NCBI GenBank assembly: GCA_943737045.1
Contig: CALSFV010000205.1
Location: 1,070,001-1,134,000 of the forward strand
Length of the DNA stretch: 64,000 nucleotides
DNA from: Parapristionchus giblindavisi
Taxonomy: Eukaryota > Nematoda > Chromadorea > Rhabditida > Diplogasteridae
Reading direction: 5' to 3'
Shown here piece after piece: positions 13,743-27,200 of this stretch (position 1 is its first letter; each line of letters opens with the position of its first letter). Made by a program: the position numbers and the translations under genes. The notes under the pieces are model-generated. The model was not told where the DNA came from. It was given only the letters and a program-made list of their open reading frames with translations, and ran no database searches.

Positions 13743-16700
13743 ATGGAATTTAAGAAGCGTAAAGAATTCTCTATAGACAAAGAGTCATTCCTATTCCAGA
13801 TATCTCACGGTAACTTACATTTAGGAATTGTTTCATTTATTTTTTTGGCTTTATATATTTTTCAAATTTCAGATGAATTTGTTCATGCTAATTTTGATGG
13901 TAAACCCAAGGTCATCACTTGGATGAAAGGGTTCGTCTTTGTTTTCTTCGATTCTATTGAAATCTGATTTCGATCGATTAAGAAAGAATCGTGTAGAGCA
14001 ACAATCTGAATACGACAACATATGCGGAATTGTTGATAACGCGTTATTCTATTATAAGGTTTTATTTCCTACTGGAACTCAAAATAAAATCAAAATTGTA
14101 GGGCAATATGATTAAGAAAGCTCAATTAATAAATGATAAGATAGTAATCGCTGATTGTGTAAAGGTAAGCACATTACTTTGCTATTTCTCAGGTGTTCTT
14201 TTGGAGATTACAGAATTAACTGGTTGGGGGTCTTCCGGTGGACCTTTTTACGTTTGTACGCATTATGTATGTCGGGTTGCATGTGATTCAGTGGGATAAT
14301 TATTATCTCAAAAAATAGCTTGAATATATGTGTGATACTTGTTTATAGAATGCGTGAAATGTGATTACAAAATGAAAAGCGGGGGATGGTAGATAATATC
14401 CATAGATTCTGTCCCGAAAAAATCTATGAAAATCTCTTGAAAGACAGATGCAATGTTCGTTTGTCAACCACTCATTGAGTAAAGTTGCATAACTCAATTT
14501 TAAAGCAAAATACGATTAAAAGTTTTGACTAAATATTAAAAAAAAGAAAATTTAAGAATTTTATCTTATCGTGTTAAGCCACCAAACGTTTTCGTATTTC
14601 TGCTCCATGGGTAACTCATAACAGCAAGGGTTTTTTAGCAATCAATTTGCAGGACATATTTTGCTTTTCTTTTTTTAGAATTTTATTTTTATAACCTTTG
14701 AAAAGTATTTTATGAATTAAAATTGAGATAATTGCTCAAGAAAATAAGTTTTGAAGTTGTTGCTTAAAAAATGAGTTCGGTAATTCTTTTTTCGTGGTAG
14801 TACCAGTTCCATAAAACTTATACCTCAATGACTTCAGTCAAAATGGAATAAAGTGGACGATACGGCCAACAGTATTATAGAATTACAAAAGTTTTGCACA
14901 CACCGCGCCAAATGCCGAATTTAGTAAACTTCTCCACCGTTGAGAAAAACGCACTCCAAATTTTTGGAAGATTTTTTCGAACGTTTTTTCAATGCATATA
15001 ATTTTATTTTTATTGAAAGTCCTGTGCAATGAAGAGGAAACGCCATAAAAATCGATAAAATAAGAGAAAAAGGTATGTCGCGCGAAGAAGTGGGCGGAGT
15101 CTGACAATGAGTATTGCGCGGCAAAGAGCGGAATTTGTATTGTTCGGACAGTTTTAATTCTATAATAGACGTTCACGCTCTAAACTCTCTAAAAAGGATG
15201 TGTGCTCGCTTAAAAATAATTAATCGTCTAATAAGTGCGAATGTTGGGGTTTTGTGATGTGCTGATAATGAGCCGATTGAAACAGATCATAAACTTGACA
15301 AATTAACTTGCAGTGCGTCTCAACCGACTGTCTACCGTACACACCAAATTTTTACTTTACCTGACAAATCCTTGCCCACACCACATTACCCTGGCTAACG
15401 ATTATCTCAAATATTAAATTCAGAATTACGAGGTTTTTATGGTGGGGATGAATTAGATGAAAATAAAGGGGAAAGGCTACATCGAATCAAGGATGACATG
15501 ATGTACTGATCTACCTATCATTCGCCTGTAATCTATTTATCGATTTAACATAATAATTGGATATCTGGCTCTCCCAAATGCATGGTTAATCAGAAATATG
15601 GGCAATTGGAAACCCCGATACACGTGGTTGGGGAACGATTACCCCATATTTCGGCAAGTTTGCTTTCTGTGCGGTAGGGACCTCTGCAATTCTATAAAAG
15701 TTTGCATACATTGCAAAATGTGATAAGTACAAGCTACCTAATTCCGTAAACTTTTTGCACGTGAGTTGTCAGTCAACCCATATGCCGTATTCCGACAGCA
15801 GTATTTTTTGGCGAACACGAATATGTCGACCCTCTCCATGAGCGCGTGTTATATGGTATTTAAAAAAGAAATTTGAATTCGCCGACGCTGAACTAACAAT
15901 AAAAAAAGTAAGTTGGATCTTTCGAACGCTAGGTCGGCGGTAGCCGACTTACTCACGACTTACTCTATAATTAGCAGTGCCGTTAATTCATCTTTATTCC
16001 AACTCTTTTCGAAATATTTTATTATCACTTTTTTTCAGTAAGTGACTTTAAAGAAGGGGACCCACGAGTTTTTTCGTGACTAAACTGGCCAGGCAGAACT
16101 ATGGCTCACATCTCCTTGTATACAAAAACAATTTTCTCTAAAATTTTAGATGCCCCGGAATACCGTAATTCGGGCTTAAAGTTCATTGATAAGTCCAGGG
16201 AAAGGCGCGAGTTTTTGAAATTTAAGTACAAATATATAGAAAATTGCAAACGGGAATCGAACCCACGTAACGCGGTTACTAGCGCTGACTACTTACCACA
16301 GAGCTACATGCTCTACGCGATCAACCAGTCAATTCTAATAGAGAAAGGAATGTCGCTTCCTATGTCCCACGTTCTTCATGTCAATAGCGCAGCCCAAATC
16401 TCGTGGGTCCCCTTCTTTAAAGATGGTGGTCCGCGAATGTTCATGTAAATCTCTACATCCCTCTTGAGCGAATGCAAAGTGATATGCGAAAAGTTAGCGC
16501 ACCCACTCATCTATCCCATAGCGCAGTGGTAAACGTTCGGAGTCGTTACCCATTTGTCGCAAGATCCTATTGCCGAATTTCGTCAATTTTCAAAAAGCAC
16601 GCCCTTCCCTGCACCGGCCTGATGGTTAATTGATGTTTCTAGCGATCAATACGCAAAATCAGAATAAAATGAATAGTGTACTGTATGCAGAATAACTTTT

Positions 16701-19700
16701 GATACCTTTCTGTCTTCACAGTTTGTTCATGAAAATATTCGTTGGACACCACCTTTAAACAGAGGTTTATTGGCATAAGTGTTCGATAAAGTGTTTAAAT
16801 GTAAATGTAAAAAAATGTATTGACACTTATAGTTCATTTTATAGATCGACACAAGATTTTGTGTCAGGTATAATAGTGATCACTATTTCGTTGAAAGAGA
16901 CAACAATCCAAATGCTGTGTTTGCAATTCCGCTCAATAAAGATTATCGATCGACGAATGGAAGGAAATTTAATATTTCGATTGATGACATACAAAAATTC
17001 TTTCAAGTTCATATTCTAGGGTCAGTAAGATTTATACGTTGTTAGCTTTTACTGTTTTTCCATTCTATGTATGAATTTGCAGAAAATATTTATTCCGCAT
17101 AACCATACTGACTAATTGTTCCTCAATCTGTCGATACGAATCTGATTCTGAAATATTTCTGGTAAAAGGAGAATTACCTAAGGTAATGTTGAACCGTTCG
17201 AATAACTTTATCATATTATAATAATTATAGATTGGGGGTCGATCATTGGTATTCAACAATTGGATATTTTATATGACAAAAGAATCCGATTTAGTATCAG
17301 TTAATATGATTGATTTCTCATGGGAAATTTTGAAGACAAAGTAAGTGAAAATTTTCACACTAACCTCGGAATTATATCAACTCGCCATGTGTTAGGTTGT
17401 CTCATAAGTCCCTGACTTTTGACACATTTTTCGATGTCTTTATTCTTAAAAATGAATGCGACCAGCGATCAAAAATATCATCTTAAAGAAGGGGACCCAC
17501 GAGTTTTTTCGTGACTAAACTGGCCAGGCAGAACTATGGCTCACATCTCCTTGTATACAAAACCAATTTTCTCTAAAATTTTAGATGCCCCGGAATACCG
17601 TAATTCGGGCTTAAAGTTCATTGATAAGTCCAGGGAAAGGCGCGAGTTTTTGAAATTGAAGTACAAATATATAAAAAATTGCAAACGGGAATCGAACCCA
17701 CGTGGCGCGGTTACAAGCGCTGACTACTTACCACTGAGCCACACGCTCTACGCGCCTAACCAGTCAAATCTAATAGAGAAAGGAATGTCGCTTCCTATGC
17801 CCCACGTTCTTCATGTCAATAGCGCAGCCCAAATCTCGTGGGTCCGCTTCTTTAATACATCGGTGGTATCTTTCCAACATCAACGTCCTTAAGCATGAAA
17901 CCTCTGCTCTCGTATTTGGAGATAGTTGTGATATTAGTAATAAGTTTCAAGTGTTTCATTCATTTAGCTATATAGCACATTTTTCCTCAATTTTTGTATT
18001 GATAAGCACGTTTGGGGATGTTTCCGGTCAGGTCAGTCTCATCAATCAACAAAAAACTCTTCACTGTTGTTATCATAGATGACCCATCTATCATCTCCGG
18101 TGATCTTTTGATTGGGTCATGATCGGTTGCGACGGGAGGTTAAAAGAAAGATCGTGATACCAACCCTCAAATTCTTGTCTATTGAGTAAAACGGTATGCA
18201 TCATTCATTTTCAATTTTGTACCCTTTCGACATCCGTAAGTCTTTTCGCTATATTTGAGAGGTGAACACCGACCATGGTTGACAAAATTTTACTTGTGCG
18301 ATGAGGATCCAATTCCACTACTTCGTTCTGCGTTTCAAAACATAACACAATCGAAGGTCCAGAACGATAAAATTGAACGACATTGTAGACTACGTTTTAC
18401 GAATTTACGACTTTTTTCGTAAAATTTTTACGTCGTAAAATATTACAAAAAAAATTAAAAATTAAACGAATCGATTCATTTCGCTTCTTTTTCTTCTATC
18501 ACACGTTCACTATTTATTCATGAATACGTATAAATATTATTATTGTTCCTTCCTCACCTGCCTCTCTGCTCTCTCGCACCACCACACTCTCTCGCCTCAT
18601 GCCTCCACTTCAACGGCAAAATGACTACACTTAAAATTGATTTTCTAGAATTTCGCTTGCGCAAATTGGCTGAAATTTTTTTCTATGGGGTCCTGAAGCC
18701 ATTCCGGTCCGATCTGTGTATCTCGCAAAATAAAGTTTTGCCTTTGAGAGAAATTCCATTTTAGAAAATTTCTGAAACTTTTTCACGAAAAAATAAATAA
18801 GACAGGCGTGATCGCCATCAAATTCAGCCCAAAGGGGTACAGTCTCCATATTTTACCACCATCTGGTGCAAGAAAAAGACTAAAAACGTGATTGCAACCC
18901 GACGTCGTCTGGCCTCAACGGTGGCCTGAGGTGCCAGATGGACATGACCATCGTCATCAGCACCATTGAGAACCCCCATCCGCAAAATTTGATTTCTTGA
19001 CTGTGCCGGCACTTAGTCGAGTCTTACGCAAACGGCCTCATATTAAACATCGTCTGTTGGCTAACGTAATGTTACGAACGCAAGGAGAGGATCTATGATA
19101 AACGCCTCCGCCTGTGCTTGCCACGCGATAAACGAATATAGCAAAAACTTTGAAAGTTTCCAACCTATCGGCTTTAATTTAATATACATAAATACCTAAA
19201 TAAATACATATATACATAAATACTTTGCGCAGAACTTTGCGCGCAAAGTGCTGGTAAGATATATATATATATTCAAAGAACTTCGTGGTTGGCGTATCAA
19301 GATTTTCAATGTAAATTGTTTAATTTTTTTATTTAAGATTGGACGAGAAGAAAGTCTCAGTGAACATTAGTGATCTCTCATGGGAAATGAAGAAGGAAAA
19401 GTAAGTGGAAATAATACGATATTAAAGGTGGATCAAAAGACATAATACATAAATTAGTTTATGCTAATACAGCTTATGAAACTTTGAACATAGGAAAGTT
19501 CAGCAACAGTTTTCGAACTCGCGATGTTATGATATGCTATGTTAGGCTTACTAGTGAGTACTTTTACCACTGCACTACGGGATTGATGAATGGTCGTGCT
19601 AATTTCTTGCATATCACTTGTCCCTTGCATAATAGATATGCTATGCATTTGCGTTCTGACAATATGCTCTCGCCTACGACACTGAAGATGAGAAAAAAAG

Positions 19701-22700
19701 TGTGGGGAGAGAACACATAATTAAAAAAATTTGCACATTGTTCCGTTATGTTCAAAGGAAAGCAGAAAATATGCAAAAATTCGAAAACTTCTCTCAGATG
19801 AACTCTCCAGCCGGAAGATTTCTTAGTGCTCAAAATTAGTATTCGTATTCAAAAATATATCTTTCTAATGTTCATGAAAATAAAGTGATATTCAGTCCCG
19901 CGCGATCGCCCTGTCTAAAGGCGGGCCGCCGCAACATGATTCATGTCGCCTAATGTCGCATCTTTCTAAAAGATCTTTAAAACATTTCATTTGTTGTCAT
20001 CATTGCATCATCAGATAAGATTAAGATGACCGTTGAAACGAATTAAATTGGTTAACTAGGGTAACGTCGGTTGTCAATTTTATTGGTCACGAAGTGTTTC
20101 GGTGTTATTCACAATCCTCAGTTATTTTCTCTGAACGGCTTGTGATAGTTATCTAGTCTATCGCCTGTTATATATATATATATACCAGCCGGTCACGCGC
20201 GCCTACGGCGCGCGTTATCGACTGTATTGTGTCTGGTCGCGCGCTAGGTTGGGTTGTGTGTTGTTTATTGACGTTTGTAGAAAATCAGCAGTTTTTTTTG
20301 AGAATTTTTGAATCTATCTGAGGTGCATGAGACTTGACGATGACTTCACAGAATATTTATCTAATCTGACTAATCGTACTTATTCTGACCCAGCGAATCG
20401 GGTTACGGTAGTCTACAATAGGCATAATCATATAGCTCGAATAATGCTTAGTAGGACTATTTTTTACTCAAATCTGACCAAGCGTACTAAATCTGACCCA
20501 CCGAACCGGGTTACGGTAGTCAACAATAGGCATAATCATATAACTCGAATAATGCTTAGTATGACAATTTTTACTCAAAGCTGACCATCGGTACTTAATC
20601 TGACCCACCGAACCGGGTTACGGTAGTCTACAATAGGCCTAATCATATAACTCGAATAATGCTTATTACGACTCTTTTTTACTCAAATCTGACCAAGCGC
20701 ACTAAATCTGACCCACCGAACGGGGTTACGGTAGTCAACAATAGGCATAATCATATAACTCGAATAATGCTTAATACGACAATTTTTACTCAAGGCTGAC
20801 TATCGGTACTTAATCTGACCCACCGAACCGGGTTACGATAGTCTACAATAGGCATAATCATATAGCTCGAATAATGCTTAGTAGGACTATTTTTTACTCA
20901 AATCTGACCAAGCGTACTAAATCTGACCCACCGAACCGGGTTACGGTAGTCAACAATAGGCATAATCATATAACTCGAATAATGCTTAGTATGACAATTT
21001 TTACTCAAAGCTGACCATCGGTACTTAATCTGACCCACCGAACCGGGTTACGGTAGTCTACAATAGGCCTAATCATATAACTCGAATAATGCTTATTACG
21101 ACTCTTTTTTACTCAAATCTGACCAAGCGCACTAAATCTGACCAACCGAACGGGGTTACGGTAGTCAACAATAGGCATAATCATATAACTCGAATAATGC
21201 TTAATACGACAATTTTTACTCAAGGCTGACTATCGGTACTTAATCTGACCCACCGAACCGGGTTACGATAGTCTACAATAGGCATAATCATATAGCTCGA
21301 ATAATGCTTAGTAGGACTATTTTTTACTCAAATCTGACCAAGCGTACTAAATCTGACCCACCGAACCGGGTTACGGTAGTCAACAATAGGCATAATCATA
21401 TAACTCGAATAATGCTTAATACGACAATTTTTACTCAAAGCTGACTATCGGTACTTAATCTGACCCACCGAACCGGGTTACGGTAGTCTACAATAGGCAT
21501 AATCATATAACTCGAATAATGCTTAGTACGACTACTTTTTACTCAAATCTGACCAAGCGTACTAAATCTGACCCACCGAACGTGGTTACGGTAGTCAAAA
21601 AATCGGCATAATCATATAACTCGAATAATGCTTAATACGACAATTTTTACTCAAAGCTGACAATCGGTACTTAATTTGACCCACCGAACCGGGTTACGGT
21701 AGTGTACAATAGGCATAATCATATAACTCGAATAATGCTTAGGACGACAGTTTTTACTCAAAGCTGACTTTCGGTACTTAATCTGACCTACCGAACTGGG
21801 TTACGGTAGCTAATAATCATATTCTTATCCTTGATGTACGATATGTGGTGCTACCGTAATCGGTGATGTGCTTGGCTGTGTTACACTAATATGTACCATG
21901 ACGTATAACACTAATGTTAACTTATCTTACGTTAGCATGACTTAATTTTACATTGTTTACTTAACTGTACTTAACTTATTCCTTATGACCTTATTACTTA
22001 ACTTAATCCTTGACTTATAACTTAATTATTGACGACTTGACTTATTAGCTAACTTGGTATGGCTTGGAACCGACTAAGCCCCGCCCACCGCTGATTAGTT
22101 CCAATGCGCACCAAACCCGTCTGGTGTACGCCGAGCACTACATTGAAAGAGTGAGAGAGAGAAACGTGGCGTGGTCTGAACAAACGCCATCACTATTGTG
22201 TTTTATTTATAGTGTATTGATATATATATATATTTTTGGATTTTCAACGACAATTTGGTGTGTTGTTTCATTCAAGATTCGATGAGTCGAGAATTGTTGG
22301 AATTAATGAGAAAGGAATTATGAATGTACAGACAAACCCTAAAAAGGCTCCTATTCACCTATTCTCTGCTCAACTACACGAGAAGTATCTTGTAAGTTTA
22401 CTGGAATAAATTCTATTCTTTACTCTATGTATGTATTTGTTTTTCTAAATCATCATGATCACTAAAGATATTGATGTTAATAATATACTTTATGCGGTGC
22501 AAAAATAAAGAATAATTTCTGATAAAATATTTGATAGGTAGTGGAGTACGCATAATATGTGTGAAAGTCAAATATTCCCATATTATAGGTTAAAACCAAT
22601 AGGAAGCTTTCCGAGTTCCAAATAATTGATCCGAATAAGAAGAAAAGGGGAGAATTGCAAAATAAAAATGAAGAACTTGTGATGAACAATGAATTTGAAA

Positions 22701-22985
22701 AGAATGATAAAGAACTGAAGAAGATAAGGGAAGAATTGATGAGGACAGATATTAAGAAGACGCAGGAAGAGCGATTAGAGGAGAAAGAAAAATTACTGAA
22801 AGATAAAGAAGAACTATTGAAGAACAAAGGAGAACTCTTGCAGAGAATTGCTGCATTGGAGTGTGCGCAAAAAGTACAACAAGAGAAGTACAATAAGCTG
22901 CTTATCAAAGTAAGATACCCCAAAAAATAAAATAGATAAATGTTGAATCTATTTCCAGGATAGCGAGCACAATGCAACGAAATAA
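13743..22985 (+). CDS. G3: N-module protein with coiled-coil C-terminus
   Basis: Exons are 13743-13809, 13873-13930, 13983-14058, 14102-14164, 16845-17020, 17083-17182, 17231-17340, 22277-22391, 22589-22909 and 22959-22985. The sum is 1113 nt, in frame (370 residues). Modules A-G match G4/G5: MEFKKRKEF, DEFVHA...TWMKG, HYFVERDNNP, FNISIDDIQKF, FSWEILKTK and RIVGINEKGIMNVQT. The kinase or RING part is replaced by a roughly 107-residue exon that is almost entirely Glu/Lys/Leu in heptad-like spacing (KEELLKNKGELLQRIAALE), a long coiled coil. The 4.9-kb intron before 22277 holds MITEs, a satellite and a phase-compatible duplicate of module F (19338-19400). The role is unknown; it could act as an adaptor or oligomerising partner of the kinase and RING paralogs (inference). 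Confidence 0.8.
14872..15169. mobile_element. Possible short MITE
   Basis: A 13-14 bp inverted repeat (attatagaatt... / ...aattctataat) bounds about 300 bp inside a G3 intron. No coding content and no second copy was noticed, so this is weak. Confidence 0.3.
16052..16416. mobile_element. TTAA-flanked MITE, copy 1
   Basis: Terminal repeats AGAAGGGGACCCACGAG and their exact complement, with TTAA on both sides; 365 bp. A second copy of the same length lies at 17487-17851. The interior carries a minus-strand tRNA-like segment (B box GGTTCGATTC). Its right TTAA is also the left TTAA of the next MITE. Confidence 0.8.
16421..16754. mobile_element. TTAA-flanked MITE of the AGGTGG family
   Basis: It is an inverted relative of 2583-2922: the same tRNA-like core (catagcgcagtggtaa), the same gaaaatattcg...accacct end, and TTAA on both sides. 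It abuts the previous element, sharing one TTAA. Confidence 0.65.
17393..17475. mobile_element. Mariner-like end fragment
   Basis: TTAGGTTGTCTCATAAGTCC resembles the conserved terminus of mariner elements (TTAGGTTG...CATAAGT). The opposite end was not found, and a TTAA MITE is inserted just inside. Confidence 0.4.
17487..17851. mobile_element. TTAA-flanked MITE, copy 2
   Basis: A near-identical copy of 16052-16416 in the same orientation and of the same length, with TTAA on both sides. The high identity suggests recent activity. Confidence 0.8.
18600..19040 (-). mobile_element. R-family element (TGAGGCCGTTTGCGTAAGA end)
   Basis: The right end reads ...gtcttacgcaaacggcctca followed by TA. 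The interior (aaccccgatcc-like, catgaccatcgtcatcagc, gcctcaacggtgg) recurs at 34633, 43133-44850, 48900-49270 and 52448-53413. It is a TA-target, non-autonomous repeat. The left limit is uncertain. Confidence 0.55.
19338..19400 (+). other. Duplicate of module F exon inside the G3 intron
   Basis: A 63-nt segment between an AG acceptor (ttatttaag) and a GTAAGT donor encodes LDEKKVSVNISDLSWEMKKEK. This is clearly the 3' half of module F (compare VNMIDFSWEILKTK at 17231-17340). Entry and exit phases both equal those of the authentic exon junction, so it could be included as an alternative exon adding 21 residues. It may equally be a relic of another paralog. Confidence 0.55.
19424..19730 (-). mobile_element. 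tRNA-like repeat, fragment of the AGGTGG MITE family
   Basis: It starts TTAAAGGTGG and carries the degenerate minus-strand tRNA-like core (cagtggtaaaagtactcact). The far TTAA end was not found. Confidence 0.35.
20345..21815. repeat. Satellite: about 14 units of 107-108 bp with a 430-bp higher-order period
   Basis: Each unit contains accgggttacggtagtc, caataggcataatcatata and ctcgaataatgctta. Variant units repeat every fourth unit: the marker gtaggactat lies at 20451, 20881 and 21311, exactly 430 bp apart. AT dinucleotide runs lie outside on both sides (about 20170 and 22225). The array is inside the G3 intron. Confidence 0.95.
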
Positions 22986-24259
22986 TTGAGCGACTCGTTG
23001 CCACTATATTATGCTTTTTACTTTCTAGATGTCTTACTTCTTTTCTAGTATTATACGTTTACTTGTTTAAAAATAGTTTCTGTGCGTTTAATAAATTACT
23101 ATCCAGTAACCTCAATGCATCTAGGTTTGTCGTTTCGTTTATTCTCTTGTTTAGCATCATCTGAAGTCCGTTGTGGGGAGATGAAAGATCGTATTAGGAA
23201 TATTGAATAGTGCAGAATAGCTTTATTATCAAGACAAAAGGGTACGGATAAGAAGGGAACTAAGGGAGAAGAGACCTGTCGTCACGAAGAGGAGAATATA
23301 GAATCAGTTTAGACAGTATTGGAGGCATGATCCATTTACATAGGGAAATTGGGTCATTGTAACTCATCAGAGAAAATTTTTTCGCGAAAACTATTTTATC
23401 GCTTTTGCCCCAACTACTTTAAGATCTTGGTCGAAACGTAAAAGCACAATGATAACAAAATATCATTGTTTGATCACGTGAAATGAAGATTCTATACTGA
23501 TAATAACATACTCTCACTCAAAGCAATGTTTAGAATGATATAATGTGCTGATAAGAGAAATCATTGAGATGTTCACTTTACCAAGCGAAGAATTGAATAA
23601 CTATGTTAAATATTTGACAAGTTGAAAATTCTTTCTACGACAGCAGTTTCAATGATAGGAAAGTGATACCCAGAAGAGAGTTGCATCACTTTTTAAGGAT
23701 TGAAATCTATGAAACGATGAGACACGTTGGTCTGCCTGCCCGTGACACTTCATTCATTTCATTCATATTCTTATGAATTTCTCTATGCGGATTTTCTCTC
23801 CCATTGTTCTACTCCATCCACTCCATAATTTCTCTTATCAGTCTCTTTTTATTATTATTTCGATCCTTGAACATGTTAGGTGCACTAGATATTCCATTCC
23901 TGATCTTTGATCTTTACCTGAAGGGCAACAAAACGGAAACGATCTCTAACTTGAGACGGAGAGAGAGGAAAAGATATGGAGAGCGAGAGGGGGAAGGGAG
24001 AAAGAGAGACCATTTCATTTATAATTCTTTCTTGCTTGTGCCTTATCTTTTTACTTTTCTTTTTTTCCTTTTGAATCTATTTTTATAAAAATATATTGTG
24101 AAATTAAATTATTATTTACTTTTATTATAAAATTAACCTTAAATTAATTATGGAAATGCGAACAAAAAGACTAACTAAAGACTAAAGACCAAAACGTTTT
24201 TTTTTAACAAATATATTTTTATAATTAAAATATTTTTTTAAAATATTTTCAGTTGAATC
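22986..24259. other. Intergenic G3-G4
   Basis: No coding exon was recognised. It contains one copy of the recurrent GATCTTTGATC motif near 23907 and purine-rich gagagag tracts near 23960. It ends in atattttcag 7 nt before the G4 ATG. Confidence 0.45.
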
Positions 24260-27200
24260 ATGAGGTTTAAGGAACGTTATGAATATTTGATTAATAAAAG
24301 TGGATATTTCTATCAAATCGCCCCAGGTATGAGAGTATTCGCAAGAGGGTTATTGTAATGTATATTTTAGATGAATTTGTTCATCATTATTTTTCCTACC
24401 CTCATCTCCTTACATGGATGAAAGGGTTTGTACATTTTTTAAAAAATTTTTCTTGATTTTATTGAAAATCTACATGAAGTAAAATATATTATAACACGCT
24501 ATCTGAGAAAGTCGACATATGTGTGGTATCGACGAAAAATGGATTTTTCTGTTTTATGTATGATAATTACAGGCACCATGAGTGTAGTTCGCTGGTACTT
24601 GGAAATTTCTTCCAATTGAAAATTCGCTTCAGAAGGTGACCACACAACGATTTGGCGCCTTTTCCTAAAAAGTTTATTTCGAATCCAATCGATTCGGGAG
24701 TGGTTGCAATGGACTCCTTGGCGAATTCTAAGAAACTATTGCTGAGGAAAGTTTTTTGATCAAAGATCAACGAAGGCTGGAATTCGGGAATTTTCAGAAA
24801 AAAAAATCACATTAAATCAATTCTCACTATTTTCCCATGGCCCAGGTAAATTTTTTATTTGCTCAATAGCTTCTGTATATTATATTACACCTTTAGTTTA
24901 AAATTGATAATTTTTAAAAATATGCAAGTTTGTAAACGAATCAATTATGTTTGCTGTATTTAATTGTGGTGAGGATTGGCGACGTTCCCTAAAAAGTTTA
25001 TTTCGAATCTAATCGATTCGGGGGTGAGCGCAATCGATTCCTTGGCCAATTCTAAGAAACTTTTGTCTAGGAGAGTTTTTCGATCAAAGATCAACGAACG
25101 CTGGAATTGGGAATTTTCGAAAAAAATGTTTACATTATATTAATTCTCACATTTTCCATAATTTTCACTATGTAGAAGCGATTGAGCAAATAAAAAGTTT
25201 ACATTCGCCATGGAAAATAGTGTGAATTAATTTAATGTAAACATTTTTTTCGAAAATTCCCAATTCCAGCGTTCGTTGATCTTTGATCGAAAAACTCTCC
25301 TAGACAAAAGTTTCTTAGAATTGGCCAAGGAATCGATTGCGCCCACCCCCGAATCGATTGGATTCGAAATAAACTTTTTAGGGAACGTCGCCAATCCTCA
25401 CCACAATTAAATACAGCAAACAAAATTGATTCGTTTACAAACTTGCATATTTTTAAAAATTATCAATTTTAAACTAAAGGTGTAATATAATATGCAGAAG
25501 CTATTGAGCAAATAAAAAATTTACCTGGGCCATGGGAAAATAGTGAGAATTAATTTAATGTGATTTTTTTTCTGAAAATTTCCGAATTCCAGCCTTCGTT
25601 GATCTTTGATCAAAAAACTTTCCTCAGCAATAGTTTCTTAGAATTCGCCAAGGAGTCCATTGCACCCACTCCCGAATCGATTGGATTCGAAATAAACTTT
25701 TTAGGAAAAGGCGCCAAATCGTTGTGTGGTCACCTCCTGAAGCGAATTTTCAATTGGAAGAAATTTCCAAGTACCAGCGAACTACACTCATGGTGCCTGT
25801 AATTATCATACATAAAACAGAAAAATCCATTTTTTGTCGATACCAAAAAAAAATTCAGTTGTTGAATTTTCTCAGATAGTGTGATTTATACATATATTAG
25901 GGTGTCCCAAAAGTATTTGCACCTTTTTTTCTTTATTCATGTGCTATCAAATAGGGGGGGGGCGAGTCTTGTTACCATGATTTGCCCCCGAATTGTCCAT
26001 TAAAACCAATACCTCATCCAATTGTTCGAAGAAGACATCGACATTAACAGTCTGCCATCCTCGAAACAGTTCGTAATATAGCACACCAAGAGAGCAGTAG
26101 AAGAATATGTGTCACTCTTTCTTTTCATTCGGAATGTGTTGAGGGACGGGTTTAGTATCCTTCCAAGGGTGCCACATTTACTGATCAATCGAGAACTGCC
26201 GATGTTTGAAATAAAGATGTCGACTACAGGGTGCGGCAGAATTATGGAAACACGACGTCCTGCAGTTAGCAGTGGTTTTTCATCGTTTTGTGCGTTTCCC
26301 CGGCGCTCTCGAGATAATTTCATTGAAATTCACTATTATGAGCATCTCGTATCTGTGTTTGGTGCCGATTGCTTTCCATTCAGTGAAATGGCACGCCCTA
26401 GAATAGATGCCTGTCCTTCTGGCTCGCACAGCGTCGGCGGAACGCATGGTGACGCATTATCTGATAAGACGCTGTTCACAGTGGAACAGTCGTACAACCA
26501 AAAAACGATAGGATATTGGCAGAGGACTCCTATGAAGCGGATTAGAGTTGAATGGGGGCTGCCTTCCTAGTAAAGTCAGGGTTTGGGCTAATATCTGTGC
26601 CATGGGCCAGAGTCTCCGAGATTTGGTCGATCCTGGAGCCAATTTAAATTGGGTAACAACCTGTAAGAGATCCAAAATGAAGTGTTTGGGCCCCGTAGCC
26701 AAGCGCCACTTTGGGAGCATGCATTGGAGCAAAAAGAAAGATTCGGCACCGACTCACAAGGCAAAGATTGTGAATGCCTGGCTCAAGACCCCGTTTTCAC
26801 TCCTTCACCCGCTCTTTGGAATGGCATCCTAGTCTCCCGATCTCAACCCCTTCGACGATTTTGTGTGATCAGTTCTTGAGAGCAATACCCGTGCTCGTCC
26901 CAACTCGAATCTGGAGTCGCTTAAAAAGGCCCATCTCCGGGAATCGGTAAGAATCTACCAAAAATACCCTTCCGCCACCGTCGTTTTTACCAATACCGTT
27001 TAAAGCTAGTTATTGACGCGAAAAGAGGCAGAATTAAGAAGTTAACACAGATTGTTGTTGATATGATAGTTGTTGATAAAATATTATATGTTGAACCGAT
27101 TTGCTCAATACATATGATCAGGGGAGATCAAAGATCGTGTTTCCATAATTCTGCCGCACCCTGTAGTTTTCTGATTGGAGCCTAGTACGGACTGAGAGGA

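Noticed and set aside
20327..20584. 85-residue frame inside the satellite
   Set aside because: Two 108-bp units happen to stay open; other units have stops, so there is no sign of selection for coding.
22477..23004. 175-residue minus-strand frame rich in Ser/Phe
   Set aside because: It is the antisense of the coiled-coil exon of G3; the plus strand has matching splice sites and family homology.
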